Of a stretch of 64,000 bases of DNA, positions 1-7,969 are shown one piece after another. Under the pieces are notes generated by a model. The model made no database searches. It saw nothing but the letters and a program-made list of their open reading frames with translations, and had not been told where the DNA came from. The stretch's first letter is position 1. Each line of letters opens with the position of its first letter. Origin of the DNA: CALRQJ02 sp943370285. GTDB taxonomy: Bacteria; Bacteroidota; Bacteroidia; Chitinophagales; Chitinophagaceae. The stretch is taken from assembly GCA_943370285.1 (NCBI GenBank), contig CALRQJ020000015.1, positions 1 through 64,000 on the forward strand, written 5' to 3'. The position numbers and the translations under genes were made by a program.

Positions 1-141
1 ATTGTCATAGATTCTCATTCCATAATCCTGCTGGTTTCCTTCCCCCTTTACCTCACTATCATTCTCCTTCCCATTAAACCCATATCTATACAAATTACTG
101 CTGTAATTTCTGCCTGGCATGGTCATGCCAAAAGAATACCA
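1..141 (-). pseudogene. Rhs core fragment, continues past left edge
   Basis: Reading the minus strand gives the end of an Rhs repeat-associated core: YSFGMTMPGRN, then GFNGKENDSEVKGEGN, then QQDYGMRIYDN at the edge. It matches the same part of the core encoded at about 1750-1905 with only a few changes. The frame meets a TAG stop at 142-144, exactly where similarity to the other copy (DYYPFGM) ends, so the core is cut at its 5' end. It is either a decayed copy or the start of another orphan core plus C-terminal cassette lying to the left. No start codon is visible. Confidence 0.8.
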
Positions 142-359
142 CTAATAAGAGAAATCATTAACCGCTTTACAATTAATTTACTCAAAGAACTTTTTATTTT
201 CTCGATTACGTAAGGTAGTAGTTTTTTATTTTTAACTTTTTCACAATTTCAAAATAAATGACATTAAAATACTTCATGTAATAATACATAAGTGTGGTAA
301 TGAAATTGATTAAAATGCTAATTAAATTAAAATATGTTACAATGCCGGGGGGGCTTTGC

Positions 360-878
360 TTACAGTCTTCTACCTTCTTCTCCAACATATTTCCCTGATG
401 AGTCAAAGTACTTCTTGTAAAAAATCTGACCACTGTCATTAAAATGAAGAGAAGACTTTATTACGCCATAACTTCTATCCCAATAATCAGCACCAATCCC
501 AATGACTTTGTCGTTTCTGTAAAAACGGTCGGCTTTTAAATTACCGCTAGGATAGAAGTAGTAAGCCATTCCATTTGCTGTATCATTTATTAAAATAATT
601 TTTTTAGATAAAAATCCATTTTCATGGAACCACAACTGCTCACCTACTTTTACATCATCTTTGTAAAAAAAAACAGTTTTAAGATTGCCATTTTCATAGT
701 AACTGAATTCATAACCGTTTTTCTTTTCGTTTACTTCCACCCACTCAATTTTTATTTTCCCATTCGGATAATAGATAGTTTTTAATTTCCCGTTATCTGT
801 ATAAGAGGGTTGATTACAAGAAAAAAAATAAATTAATAGCCCTATAACTGAACATGTACTTATATATCTCCAAAACAT
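360..878 (-). CDS. MORN-repeat lipoprotein, YwqK-like putative immunity protein
   Basis: A 172-residue protein that begins with a lipoprotein signal peptide (hydrophobic stretch, then FFSC, Cys at about residue 21). The mature part is made of repeated units of the form YYPNGKIK, YYENGNLK, FHENGFLSKK and YYPSGNLK. This is the MORN-like repeat of the YwqK family, which is known as an antitoxin/immunity family next to polymorphic toxins. It starts only 6 bp after the stop of the Rhs gene upstream on the same strand, the usual toxin-immunity order. Inference: it is an envelope-anchored immunity protein for the Rhs C-terminal domain. MORN-type repeats also occur in unrelated structural proteins, so the role rests mainly on position. 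Confidence 0.7.
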   Translation of the reverse strand: MFWRYISTCSVIGLLIYFFSCNQPSYTDNGKLKTIYYPNGKIKIEWVEVNEKKNGYEFSYYENGNLKTVFFYKDDVKVGEQLWFHENGFLSKKIILINDTANGMAYYFYPSGNLKADRFYRNDKVIGIGADYWDRSYGVIKSSLHFNDSGQIFYKKYFDSSGKYVGEEGRRL

Positions 879-884
879 CTCGTA

Positions 885-2534
885 TTAATTTTTCTTTCGA
901 TTAGGTAATGTGTCAACCTTTCCGGTTTTATCATTCTTACGTAATGTGTCTTTCACTTTGCCATCTCTATCTGTCCGAAGAACATCCAAATCATTATGAC
1001 CAAGAGTACCGCTTGGAAGCTTACTCTTACAACCAATACAAAGATTTGAGTAAGCATCATATTCGCTATCTTTAGAATTTATTACTCCAGACTGTTCAAT
1101 TTTTTCAACAGCATCTATTCCCTGCGTTACTCGTTCATATTGGTTCATGATTATTTCCATAGTTTTAGCTGTTTCACTATTTATTGCATATTTGGTGAAA
1201 GTATTCTGAAGTATTTCTATTTGACCAACATCTTTCATCCCATCTATTAAAGTCAACAATTTTCCAATATTGACCCTATCTACAGCAAAAGGTGTCTTTT
1301 TCGATTCCATTCCTTGACCTCCTTCACTATAAAATTCTATTCCTGACCATTGATTGTCTTTTAGTGCTATCTTTTGTTGAGCCCACCACTCCCAATTGAA
1401 ATCTGTTTTTGTTCTCACTTTCCCTAAAGTTTCCCCAGATACACTCTTGCTAACTTCAGTACCATTTTTCATCACATGAGTAACACTTTGGTTAATATCA
1501 TGCCATTGATACTCCCAATGCCAATCACTTTTATCAATCGTATTTCTCACTTTTATAGCTTGTGATTTAATGTCGCCAGCAATAGTTACTTTGAAAGTCC
1601 TCAATATTTTACCTTTTTCATCAGTATACACATGTGTTATTACTTTATCTCTTCCATCTGTATCTAGATACAGTATAGGATTATTGCTTGTATAAATGTA
1701 ATTGCTTTCTCCTGAATACTTCCTTTGAAATGGGTCAAGACTTAACCATCTTCCTAGTCTTGTATCATATATTCGGTTCTCATATGCTATACTATTTCCT
1801 TCCCCCTTTACTTCATTATCATTTTCCTTCCCATTAAACCCATATCGGTACAAATTACTGCTGAAATTTCTGCCCGGCATGGTCATGCCAAAAGGATAAT
1901 AGTCGGTAGCAGAAATCACTTCAGCTGTGTAATAGGCTATGGTAGTACCATCACTGGTATGCTGCATTCTTTTATCACTCACTGTTGCCAGCACATTCCC
2001 TAAATGGTTACTGAGTTCAAAGACCTTTGCTCCTCTGGTAAAAGTACTTAAAATTCCTTTTCCAAAACCATTGGCTAGGGTCAATGTAGTATCGGGTCTT
2101 GTGTGGAGATTGTTTACCATGCCCAACCTACTGCTGCCATATAAATGCACTTCTCTTTGTTCAGCAGGTGCACTACTTTCAGTTTCGTACACCGCCATTA
2201 CATTACCCGAGGCATCTCTTACATATACCGTCGTTATGTTAAGATTCCCATTGACATATGTTGTTTTGGTAATGCGGTTGCCTGCGGCATCGTAAGTATA
2301 TTGAATGGCATTGCCATTGCTTTTGCTTATGCTGGCTATTTTTCCATATACCGTCCAATCTATATTGGTGATGCCTTCGGCTGCATCGGTTATCAAATTG
2401 CCTATGGCATCGTAGGTATAGTTACCGCTTTGTTGGTCGTCTACATCTGTTGTATAATTGCCTGCGGCTACACTATCATCTACATGGCCTAATTGGTTTT
2501 TATTGGCCAGGTATTGGTAGGTTAGGTTGTCCAT
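885..2534 (-). CDS. Orphan Rhs core with uncharacterised C-terminal toxin domain
   Basis: 549 residues from the first ATG. Residues 1-290 are Rhs/YD repeats (YDAIGNLITD, YDAAGNRIT) ending in the Rhs core motif: YPFGMTMPGRN near 213, RIYDTRLGRWLSLDP near 254 and NNPILYLDTDGRD near 284. About 255 residues after that share nothing obvious with nuclease or deaminase signatures I know; they include a DWHWEYQWHD segment, NWEWWAQQ, a CIGCKSKLP pair of cysteines and GHNDLD. Bacteroidota Rhs proteins are normally far longer with a signal peptide; here neither exists. The open frame with YD-repeat character (SYDPNGNILRYS) extends upstream to a TAG near 2660, so this is a 5'-truncated gene. It may be silent unless recombined onto a full-length Rhs gene. 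Confidence 0.8.
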   Translation of the reverse strand: MDNLTYQYLANKNQLGHVDDSVAAGNYTTDVDDQQSGNYTYDAIGNLITDAAEGITNIDWTVYGKIASISKSNGNAIQYTYDAAGNRITKTTYVNGNLNITTVYVRDASGNVMAVYETESSAPAEQREVHLYGSSRLGMVNNLHTRPDTTLTLANGFGKGILSTFTRGAKVFELSNHLGNVLATVSDKRMQHTSDGTTIAYYTAEVISATDYYPFGMTMPGRNFSSNLYRYGFNGKENDNEVKGEGNSIAYENRIYDTRLGRWLSLDPFQRKYSGESNYIYTSNNPILYLDTDGRDKVITHVYTDEKGKILRTFKVTIAGDIKSQAIKVRNTIDKSDWHWEYQWHDINQSVTHVMKNGTEVSKSVSGETLGKVRTKTDFNWEWWAQQKIALKDNQWSGIEFYSEGGQGMESKKTPFAVDRVNIGKLLTLIDGMKDVGQIEILQNTFTKYAINSETAKTMEIIMNQYERVTQGIDAVEKIEQSGVINSKDSEYDAYSNLCIGCKSKLPSGTLGHNDLDVLRTDRDGKVKDTLRKNDKTGKVDTLPNRKKN

Positions 2535-2847
2535 GGCAGTGGGGCTATTGCCATTTCTGCTGTAGCGGAGTATATTGCCATTGGGGTCGTAACTTATGTT
2601 TTCTTTATAATCATTAATGGCTATGGGATTAAAGGTGGCGGTATTCGTATTCCCTTGCTTCTATAATAGTTCAACAATAGTAGCATTCAATTCAATTTTA
2701 AAAAAGACTAGATTGAAGAATTAGTTTAAATTAAGTAAAGATTAGGATTAAAAGATGGCTTCAAGAATCAGCAGGCCCATCAAGAAATATTTATTTCTAA
2801 GAAGATTTAGTATTTATAGTGAAACCTTTAGTGAAACTTATACAAAC

Positions 2848-2892
2848 CAAAAATCCTCCTAAAAAACTGTATTACAATTAATTAGGAGGATT
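2848..2892 (-). terminator. Hairpin terminator after the tRNA-like RNA
   Basis: On the minus strand AATCCTCCTAA and TTAGGAGGATT form an 11-bp stem with a loop of about 19 nt, followed by TTTTTGG. It begins 7 nt after the 3' end of the tRNA-like gene, as expected for a rho-independent terminator of that transcript. Confidence 0.6.
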
Positions 2893-2898
2893 AATTTG

Positions 2899-3093
2899 CT
2901 GTAGGGGGAGGGATCGAACCTCCACGGGGACGTTAGCTACTGCACATCGTGATTGAGTTGCGAACCCAAGCCTGCTGGTGGTCAACCCCAGTCGGTCCTG
3001 CTGCAGACAGGATCGGCGTTATGCAATGTTTATCCGTGACTCCCCACCCCCGAGACAAGAGGGCATGTCTGCCAAAAATTTCATCACCCCACA
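2899..3093 (-). ncRNA. tRNA-like RNA with about 110-nt variable-arm insertion
   Basis: The minus strand folds as a class II tRNA. The acceptor stem pairs TGTGGGG (3093-3087) with CCCTACA (2906-2900), with G2899 as discriminator and no encoded CCA. The D arm has the Leu-like loop AAATTTTTGGCAGA. The anticodon stem is CCCTC/GGGGG with loop TTGTCTC, giving GTC at 3056-3054. The T arm is GGAGG-TTCGATC-CCTCC (2923-2907), joined directly to the acceptor strand. The variable arm starts as GGGGA (3045-3041) and closes as TCCCC (2930-2926), but encloses about 110 nt of structured sequence with further hairpins, for example TTGGGTT/AACTCAA. It is not a standard tRNA and is not tmRNA, because it has an anticodon arm and no Ala-rich tag frame. 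A terminator follows. Confidence 0.6.
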
Positions 3094-3182
3094 GTATTCA
3101 GCGTTTACCGCTGTGTAAAGAACTCATTTACATTAACGATGCAAGATTAAAGAATATTGCCTTTAGATAAAAATATTCTAAG

Positions 3183-3200
3183 TATTATTTTGAAATAATA
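3183..3200. promoter_or_regulatory. AT-rich perfect palindrome, candidate Lrp-family operator
   Basis: TATTATTT-TG-AAATAATA is a perfect 8-bp inverted repeat 58 bp before the start of the Lrp/AsnC gene. Lrp-family proteins often bind AT-rich palindromes and regulate their own genes, so this is a candidate operator; it could also influence the divergent tRNA-like gene. Confidence 0.35.
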
Positions 3201-3257
3201 GAAATTATCTAAACATTTGCATAAATTAATTGATTTTATTCAATCTAACTTTTAAAA

Positions 3258-3731
3258 ATGGCCGGAAAATTAAATCTTGACAAATTAGACTACCAAATCA
3301 TTTACGAAATGATGGAAACAGCAGAGATTTCTTATGCCGACCTAGGCAAGAAACTCTTTGTTTCGGGTGGTACTATACATGTACGCATCAAAAAATTAGA
3401 AGAACTGGGCATTGTCAAAGGCACTAAACTAAGTGTTGATTTGAAAGCTTTGGGCTACGATGTTATTGCATTTATTGGAATATATCTAGAAAAAAGTTCG
3501 ATGTACGATTCGGTTGCCAATGAATTGAAAAATATTCCGCAAATTGTACGACTGAATTATACCACCGGCAATTATAGCATGTTTGCAGAAATTGTGTGCA
3601 GAGACATCAACCAATTACGTTTTGTATTGCACGATGAATTGCAAAATATTAAAGGCATTGAACGAACAGAAACCTTTATTTCGTTGGAAGAAAGTTTTAA
3701 CCGTAATGTAGTGGTATCTGCCGCTTCATAA
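3258..3731 (+). CDS. Lrp/AsnC family transcriptional regulator
   Basis: 157 residues. An N-terminal winged helix-turn-helix at about 5-60 (LDKLDYQIIYEMMETAEISY, then LGKKLFVSGGTIHVRIKKLEELGIVKG) is followed by the RAM ligand-binding domain at about 70-150 (VIAFIGIYLEKSS, then LNYTTGNYSMFAEIVCRDINQL). Members of this family bind amino acids and act as multimeric regulators. The gene sits 16 bp before the Wzz-like gene and may be co-transcribed with it, which would link it to the surface-polysaccharide pair; the ligand and regulon cannot be read from sequence. Confidence 0.9.
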   Translation: MAGKLNLDKLDYQIIYEMMETAEISYADLGKKLFVSGGTIHVRIKKLEELGIVKGTKLSVDLKALGYDVIAFIGIYLEKSSMYDSVANELKNIPQIVRLNYTTGNYSMFAEIVCRDINQLRFVLHDELQNIKGIERTETFISLEESFNRNVVVSAAS

Positions 3732-3747
3732 ATAATCATTACAAACC

Positions 3748-4614
3748 ATGTCTGAATCTTCTTTTAATTTAATAGATGTTATGGCTTCCATTCAAAGCCG
3801 TAAAAAAAGCATCATGGCATTTGTTACAGTAGCTGTTGCTGCGGCTACTATAACCGTTTTTCTACTGCCCAAATACTACAGAAGTATAGCGATTGTAGTT
3901 GCAGCCAATCCGGCGTTAGCCGATAAAGCCCGGCTCTTTAATCCAAATATAGAAGGACTGTACAGCAATTATGGTAGCAGCGATGATTTAGACCGTATTT
4001 ACGGCATGGCGAATTTAGATACCGTGTACAAACAATTGATACATGAGTTTGATTTAATTAAATACTATAAGCTTGAGGGTGCAGATAGTGCTTTGTTGTT
4101 GAGAAAAGCCATTTTGGAATTGAGAGAAGATTTAACCTTACAAAAAACCGAGCTGTACCAACTGAAGATTTTTGTGTATACAAAAGACAAAACATTGTCG
4201 GCACAAATTGCCAACCGTACAGTTGAAATTGTGCAGGAAATGGCGCAACAAGTTTGGATGAAACATTATGCAAATTCGTTAACTACACTTACTGCCGAAA
4301 TCAAGACATTTGAATCTACGGTTAGACAAATTACAGATAGTTTAAATCAACCAACTATTTCAGCAGCAGGTGCAGCAATACTCAGCAATAAAAAGAATAT
4401 GTTGTTGCAGCAGTTGAATGAATACCAAAAATCGGCTAACGAATTTGCGTTGGCCATACAAAATAATCCACCGGCATTGATCGTATTAGAAAAAGCCTAT
4501 CCATCTGCCAAAGCAGATAAACCCAAAAAATTGGTGGTGATTGCTTGGGCATTTTTCCTTAGTCTGATTTTTGCAAGCATCGCTGCATTACTGTATAAGC
4601 CAAAAAGCAGCTAA
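3748..4614 (+). CDS. Wzz-like polysaccharide chain-length protein
   Basis: 288 residues with a membrane segment near 20-40 and another near 260-282, and a periplasmic part of roughly 210 residues between them that includes helical, coiled-coil-like stretches. This is the layout of Wzz/PCP chain-length determinants. There is no C-terminal tyrosine-kinase domain. It is followed with a 1-bp stop/start overlap (TAATG) by an O-antigen ligase/polymerase gene, which supports a role in controlling the length of a surface or secreted polysaccharide. No glycosyltransferases are nearby, so the polymer is unknown. Confidence 0.75.
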   Translation: MSESSFNLIDVMASIQSRKKSIMAFVTVAVAAATITVFLLPKYYRSIAIVVAANPALADKARLFNPNIEGLYSNYGSSDDLDRIYGMANLDTVYKQLIHEFDLIKYYKLEGADSALLLRKAILELREDLTLQKTELYQLKIFVYTKDKTLSAQIANRTVEIVQEMAQQVWMKHYANSLTTLTAEIKTFESTVRQITDSLNQPTISAAGAAILSNKKNMLLQQLNEYQKSANEFALAIQNNPPALIVLEKAYPSAKADKPKKLVVIAWAFFLSLIFASIAALLYKPKSS

Positions 4615-6059
4615 TGCAAGGTGGGCAAACACACAACAGCGCTGTTCTGGTTGCTGCTGCTAGCTTTTTTGCTTGTGGCCTTGCGGCGCTAACACTTGAC
4701 TTGCCTTGGTTGATGCTGCTACCATTCGGATTACTAGTGTTACCTTTTATTTGGAAATTAATTGTTGTACATCCTTATCAATTGTTTTGGTGGATGTTAT
4801 TGGCATTGCCACTTTCAACCGAAGTTAATTTCACACCATCGCTAGGTATAGATTTTCCAGATGAATGTGTACTGATGCTGTTGACAGCTATTTACGGAGC
4901 TATGTTGTTGCATCAACCCAAAACTTTTCCTATTCACTTATTGAAACAACCCTTATTTCTTTGGCTCGTTTTACATTTTGGCTGGATATTTATCAGTTGT
5001 TTATTCTCAGTTAACCCAGCTTTATCGTTCAAGTTTTGGTTGGCAAAAATTTGGTATATCATTCCTTTGGTACTGTTAACACAACAGCTGATACAATCAC
5101 CCAAACACATTACTAAAGCTGCGCAGCTTTTATTATGGCCCATGTGGTTGGTGGCTATTTATGTTTTGGCAAGACATGCAGCCGATGGCTTTACTTTCGA
5201 AGGTATCAGAGATATTATGAAGCCTTTTTTCCGCAACCACGTTAACTATTCTGCGATGTTGGTTTGTTTATTGCCTGCGGTCATCATGGGGTATCGGTTA
5301 TCTAAAGGCAGAAACAAAAAACTGTTTACAGCAGGTATTGTTACAGCATTGATTGCCATCATTTTTGCCTATAGCAGAGGTGCATGGCTTGCACTGGTTG
5401 TTGGAACAGTAACTGTATATGTAATCAAACGAAAATGGTTGCAACAAACATTGATGATGGTAATACTCATTGCAGGTATTGCTATTGGATGGCTTATTAC
5501 GAATAACAATTATTTGCGATTTGCCCCTGATTATGAAAGTACCATTTTTCATACCGATTTTAAACAACATTTAGCGGCTACTACTTCGCTTAAAGATGTA
5601 TCGAATGCCGAACGTTTTTATCGGTGGGTAGCGGGTTTTAATATGGTTGCCGAAAAACCCATCTTTGGTTTTGGACCCAATAATTTTTACGACAATTATA
5701 AACCTTATGCCGAGGGCATTTTTAAAACTTATGTAAGTGATAATCCCGAGCATTCATCGGTACACAACTATTTTTTATTGACGGCATTGGAACAGGGCTT
5801 GCCCGGTTTATTGCTTTTTGCAGCATTGTATTGCAGCATGTTGTTGGCCTGCCAAAGATTATACCATCGGTTGCAACATATTTTTTACCGCAACATGGCA
5901 TTGGTATTAGGCAGTACTATTGCAATGATGGGTACGCTTAACCTCATGAGTGATTTAATGGAAACCGATAAAATTGGCGGCTTATTCTGGTTTTCTTTGG
6001 GATTGATTTTTGTGCTTCAGCAACAGCTAAAAAATGAAGCAACACATCTTACCGTATAA
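4614..6059 (+). CDS. O-antigen ligase/polymerase family membrane protein
   Basis: 481 residues with about ten to twelve hydrophobic segments. The large periplasmic loop carries FYRWVAGFNMVAEKPIFGFG and then SSVHNYFLLTALEQGLPG near residue 380, the Wzy_C hallmark of WaaL ligases and Wzy polymerases. The start overlaps the stop of the Wzz-like gene, so the two are translationally coupled. Ligase and polymerase cannot be separated by sequence alone; the adjacent chain-length protein favours a Wzy-type role. Confidence 0.8.
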   Translation: MQGGQTHNSAVLVAAASFFACGLAALTLDLPWLMLLPFGLLVLPFIWKLIVVHPYQLFWWMLLALPLSTEVNFTPSLGIDFPDECVLMLLTAIYGAMLLHQPKTFPIHLLKQPLFLWLVLHFGWIFISCLFSVNPALSFKFWLAKIWYIIPLVLLTQQLIQSPKHITKAAQLLLWPMWLVAIYVLARHAADGFTFEGIRDIMKPFFRNHVNYSAMLVCLLPAVIMGYRLSKGRNKKLFTAGIVTALIAIIFAYSRGAWLALVVGTVTVYVIKRKWLQQTLMMVILIAGIAIGWLITNNNYLRFAPDYESTIFHTDFKQHLAATTSLKDVSNAERFYRWVAGFNMVAEKPIFGFGPNNFYDNYKPYAEGIFKTYVSDNPEHSSVHNYFLLTALEQGLPGLLLFAALYCSMLLACQRLYHRLQHIFYRNMALVLGSTIAMMGTLNLMSDLMETDKIGGLFWFSLGLIFVLQQQLKNEATHLTV

Positions 6060-6063
6060 GCAT

Positions 6064-6540
6064 TTATCTTTTTTGTTGAAAAAAAGCTTTCATCAATGCC
6101 GCACATTCTGCAGCTAAAATACCGGTAACTATAGTAGTTTTAGGATGCAATGGCGGCTGATTGGTAAAATGTCGATAGCCATTTTTCTCATCTGCTGCGC
6201 CGTAAACAACCGTCCCAACTTTGCCCCAATACAAAGCACCACAACACATCAAACAAGGTTCTACCGTAACATACAAAGTAGCATCGGGTAAATACTTTGT
6301 GCCTAATGCACTATAGGCAGAAGTTAACGCTAAAATTTCGGCATGTGCTGTACTGTCATTCAATCTTTCTACTTGATTATGCCCACGGGCAATAATTTTA
6401 TTATTCAAAACCACCACTGCACCAACAGGCACTTCATCTTCATCAAATGCATAACGAGCCTCTTTCAACGCCTGCTGCATAAAATACTCATGAGAGCCGG
6501 GTATGGTTTCTATCCAATTATTCATACCGCAAAACTCCAT
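6064..6540 (-). CDS. tadA: tRNA-specific adenosine deaminase TadA
   Basis: 158 residues of the cytidine/deoxycytidylate deaminase fold. Zinc ligands and the catalytic Glu are visible as HAE (His66, Glu68) and PCLMC (Cys95, Cys98). The segment after this (YGAADEKNGY) fits TadA, which converts A34 to inosine in tRNA-Arg. The C-terminus KAFFQQKR is also typical. An internal Met6 is a possible alternative start. It is transcribed towards the polysaccharide gene with a gap of only 4 bp between the stops. Confidence 0.88.
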   Translation of the reverse strand: MEFCGMNNWIETIPGSHEYFMQQALKEARYAFDEDEVPVGAVVVLNNKIIARGHNQVERLNDSTAHAEILALTSAYSALGTKYLPDATLYVTVEPCLMCCGALYWGKVGTVVYGAADEKNGYRHFTNQPPLHPKTTIVTGILAAECAALMKAFFQQKR

Positions 6541-6594
6541 CTATTTTATGCATCTTCAAACTAATTCGTCAACTTAGTGTCTTATTAGTTGATT

Positions 6595-7965
6595 ATGTCT
6601 ATACCGTCGATTCTACAACAACAGCGCAACTATTTCAATTTAGGTGCAACCTTGAGCTATGCATTTAGAAAAGCACAATTAGAAAAATTAAAAGCGGCTT
6701 TGCTGCAACATGAACAAGAGATTTATGCTGCTTTGAAAGCCGATTTGGGCAAATCTGATACCGAAGCTTATGCCAGTGAATTGGGTTTGGTGCTAACTGA
6801 ATTAAATCTGCATATTCGCAAATTGGGGCAGTGGATGAAACCTCGTCGAATTGCTACCAATTTGGTCAATCTACCATCGAGCAGTAAAATGTATTACGAT
6901 CCATTGGGCGTTGTGTTGATTATTGCACCATGGAATTATCCGTTTCAACTCATGCTCAATCCATTAATTGGAGCCATGAGTGCAGGCAATTGTGCGGTAT
7001 TGAAACCAAGCGAATTAACGCCTCATACCGAAGCATTAATTGAAAAAATAATTACTGCATTATTCGATGAACAATATATTGCTGTGATTAAGGGTAACGG
7101 TGCCGAAGTAGTTCCGGCATTGATGACAAATTTTAGATTTGATCATGTGTTTTTTACAGGAAGCATTCCAGTAGGCAAAGCAGTCTATGAAATGGCAGCC
7201 AAGCAATTAACGCCGGTAACATTAGAATTAGGTGGAAAAAGCCCAACCATTATTCATGCCGATGCAGATTTAAACATTGCTGCCAAAAGAATTGCTGTTG
7301 GCAAATGGATTAATGTAGGCCAAACCTGTATTGCCCCAGATTATATTTTAATTGAAGAAAGTGTCAAAGCAATTTTCGTTCAACACTTAATAGATACAAT
7401 CAAACAATTTTATGACAATGCTGCCAACAGCGAAGATTATGGTAAGATTGTGAATGAAAAAAGATTCGACACTTTGGTGTCGTATTTACAATATGGTCAT
7501 ATTATTTATGGTGGAGAACATGATAAAATAGATAGATTTATTGGACCAACATTATTAGATCAAGTATCGCTAGATAGTCCGTTGATGAAGGAAGAAATCT
7601 TTGGTCCTTTGTTGCCTATCTTAACTTTCAAAACAAAAGAAGAAGCATTGGCGGTAGTACAACGCAATAATCATCCGCTGTCGTTTTATGTATTCACCAA
7701 TTCATCTGCTGTATCAGACTGGTGGATGCAACATGTACCCTTTGGTGGTGGCTGCATCAACAATACGGTGTATCATTTCACCAACGAACATTTTCATTTT
7801 GGCGGTGTTGGCAACAGCGGTATTGGTAGTTATCACGGCTATAAGAGTTTTGAAACCTTTAGCCATGCTAAGCCGGTATTAAAAACGCCTAATTGGTTTG
7901 ACCCGGCATTGAAATATCCTCCGTTTAAAGGAAAACTCAAATTATTTAAATGGTTGATAAAATAA
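6595..7965 (+). CDS. Aldehyde dehydrogenase (class 3-like)
   Basis: 456 residues from ATG 6595; an in-frame TTG two codons earlier is unlikely to be the start. It has the general-base Glu in LELGGKSP (Glu211) and the catalytic Cys in NVGQTCIAP (Cys245). APWNYPFQL, GAMSAGNCAVLKPSE and EEIFGPLLP are family motifs. The short length and the C-terminal hydrophobic/basic tail place it with class 3 enzymes (fatty or aromatic aldehydes, NAD(P)-dependent). It lies 4 bp before the glutathione peroxidase gene, suggesting a shared transcript aimed at lipid aldehydes and peroxides; that link is inference. Confidence 0.9.
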   Translation: MSIPSILQQQRNYFNLGATLSYAFRKAQLEKLKAALLQHEQEIYAALKADLGKSDTEAYASELGLVLTELNLHIRKLGQWMKPRRIATNLVNLPSSSKMYYDPLGVVLIIAPWNYPFQLMLNPLIGAMSAGNCAVLKPSELTPHTEALIEKIITALFDEQYIAVIKGNGAEVVPALMTNFRFDHVFFTGSIPVGKAVYEMAAKQLTPVTLELGGKSPTIIHADADLNIAAKRIAVGKWINVGQTCIAPDYILIEESVKAIFVQHLIDTIKQFYDNAANSEDYGKIVNEKRFDTLVSYLQYGHIIYGGEHDKIDRFIGPTLLDQVSLDSPLMKEEIFGPLLPILTFKTKEEALAVVQRNNHPLSFYVFTNSSAVSDWWMQHVPFGGGCINNTVYHFTNEHFHFGGVGNSGIGSYHGYKSFETFSHAKPVLKTPNWFDPALKYPPFKGKLKLFKWLIK

Positions 7966-7969
7966 CGCT

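Noticed and set aside
206..439. Minus-strand frame of 77 codons downstream of the lipoprotein gene
   Set aside because: It overlaps the end of the lipoprotein gene out of frame and is AT-rich noise with no family-like sequence.
1939..2492. Two plus-strand frames inside the Rhs gene
   Set aside because: They are antisense to Rhs repeats with clear YD motifs on the minus strand.
2817..2840. 12-bp tandem repeat TAGTGAAAC(C/T)T
   Set aside because: Two copies only, in AT-rich intergenic DNA, without a regulator or gene nearby to make a case.
2899..3093. tmRNA
   Set aside because: The RNA has a full anticodon arm and no Ala-rich tag reading frame ending in a stop; tmRNA lacks an anticodon arm.
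2949..3170. Open frame of 73 codons on the plus strand across the tRNA-like RNA
   Set aside because: It runs antisense through a strongly structured RNA, and its composition (many Cys, Trp, Pro) looks like RNA-gene shadow rather than protein.
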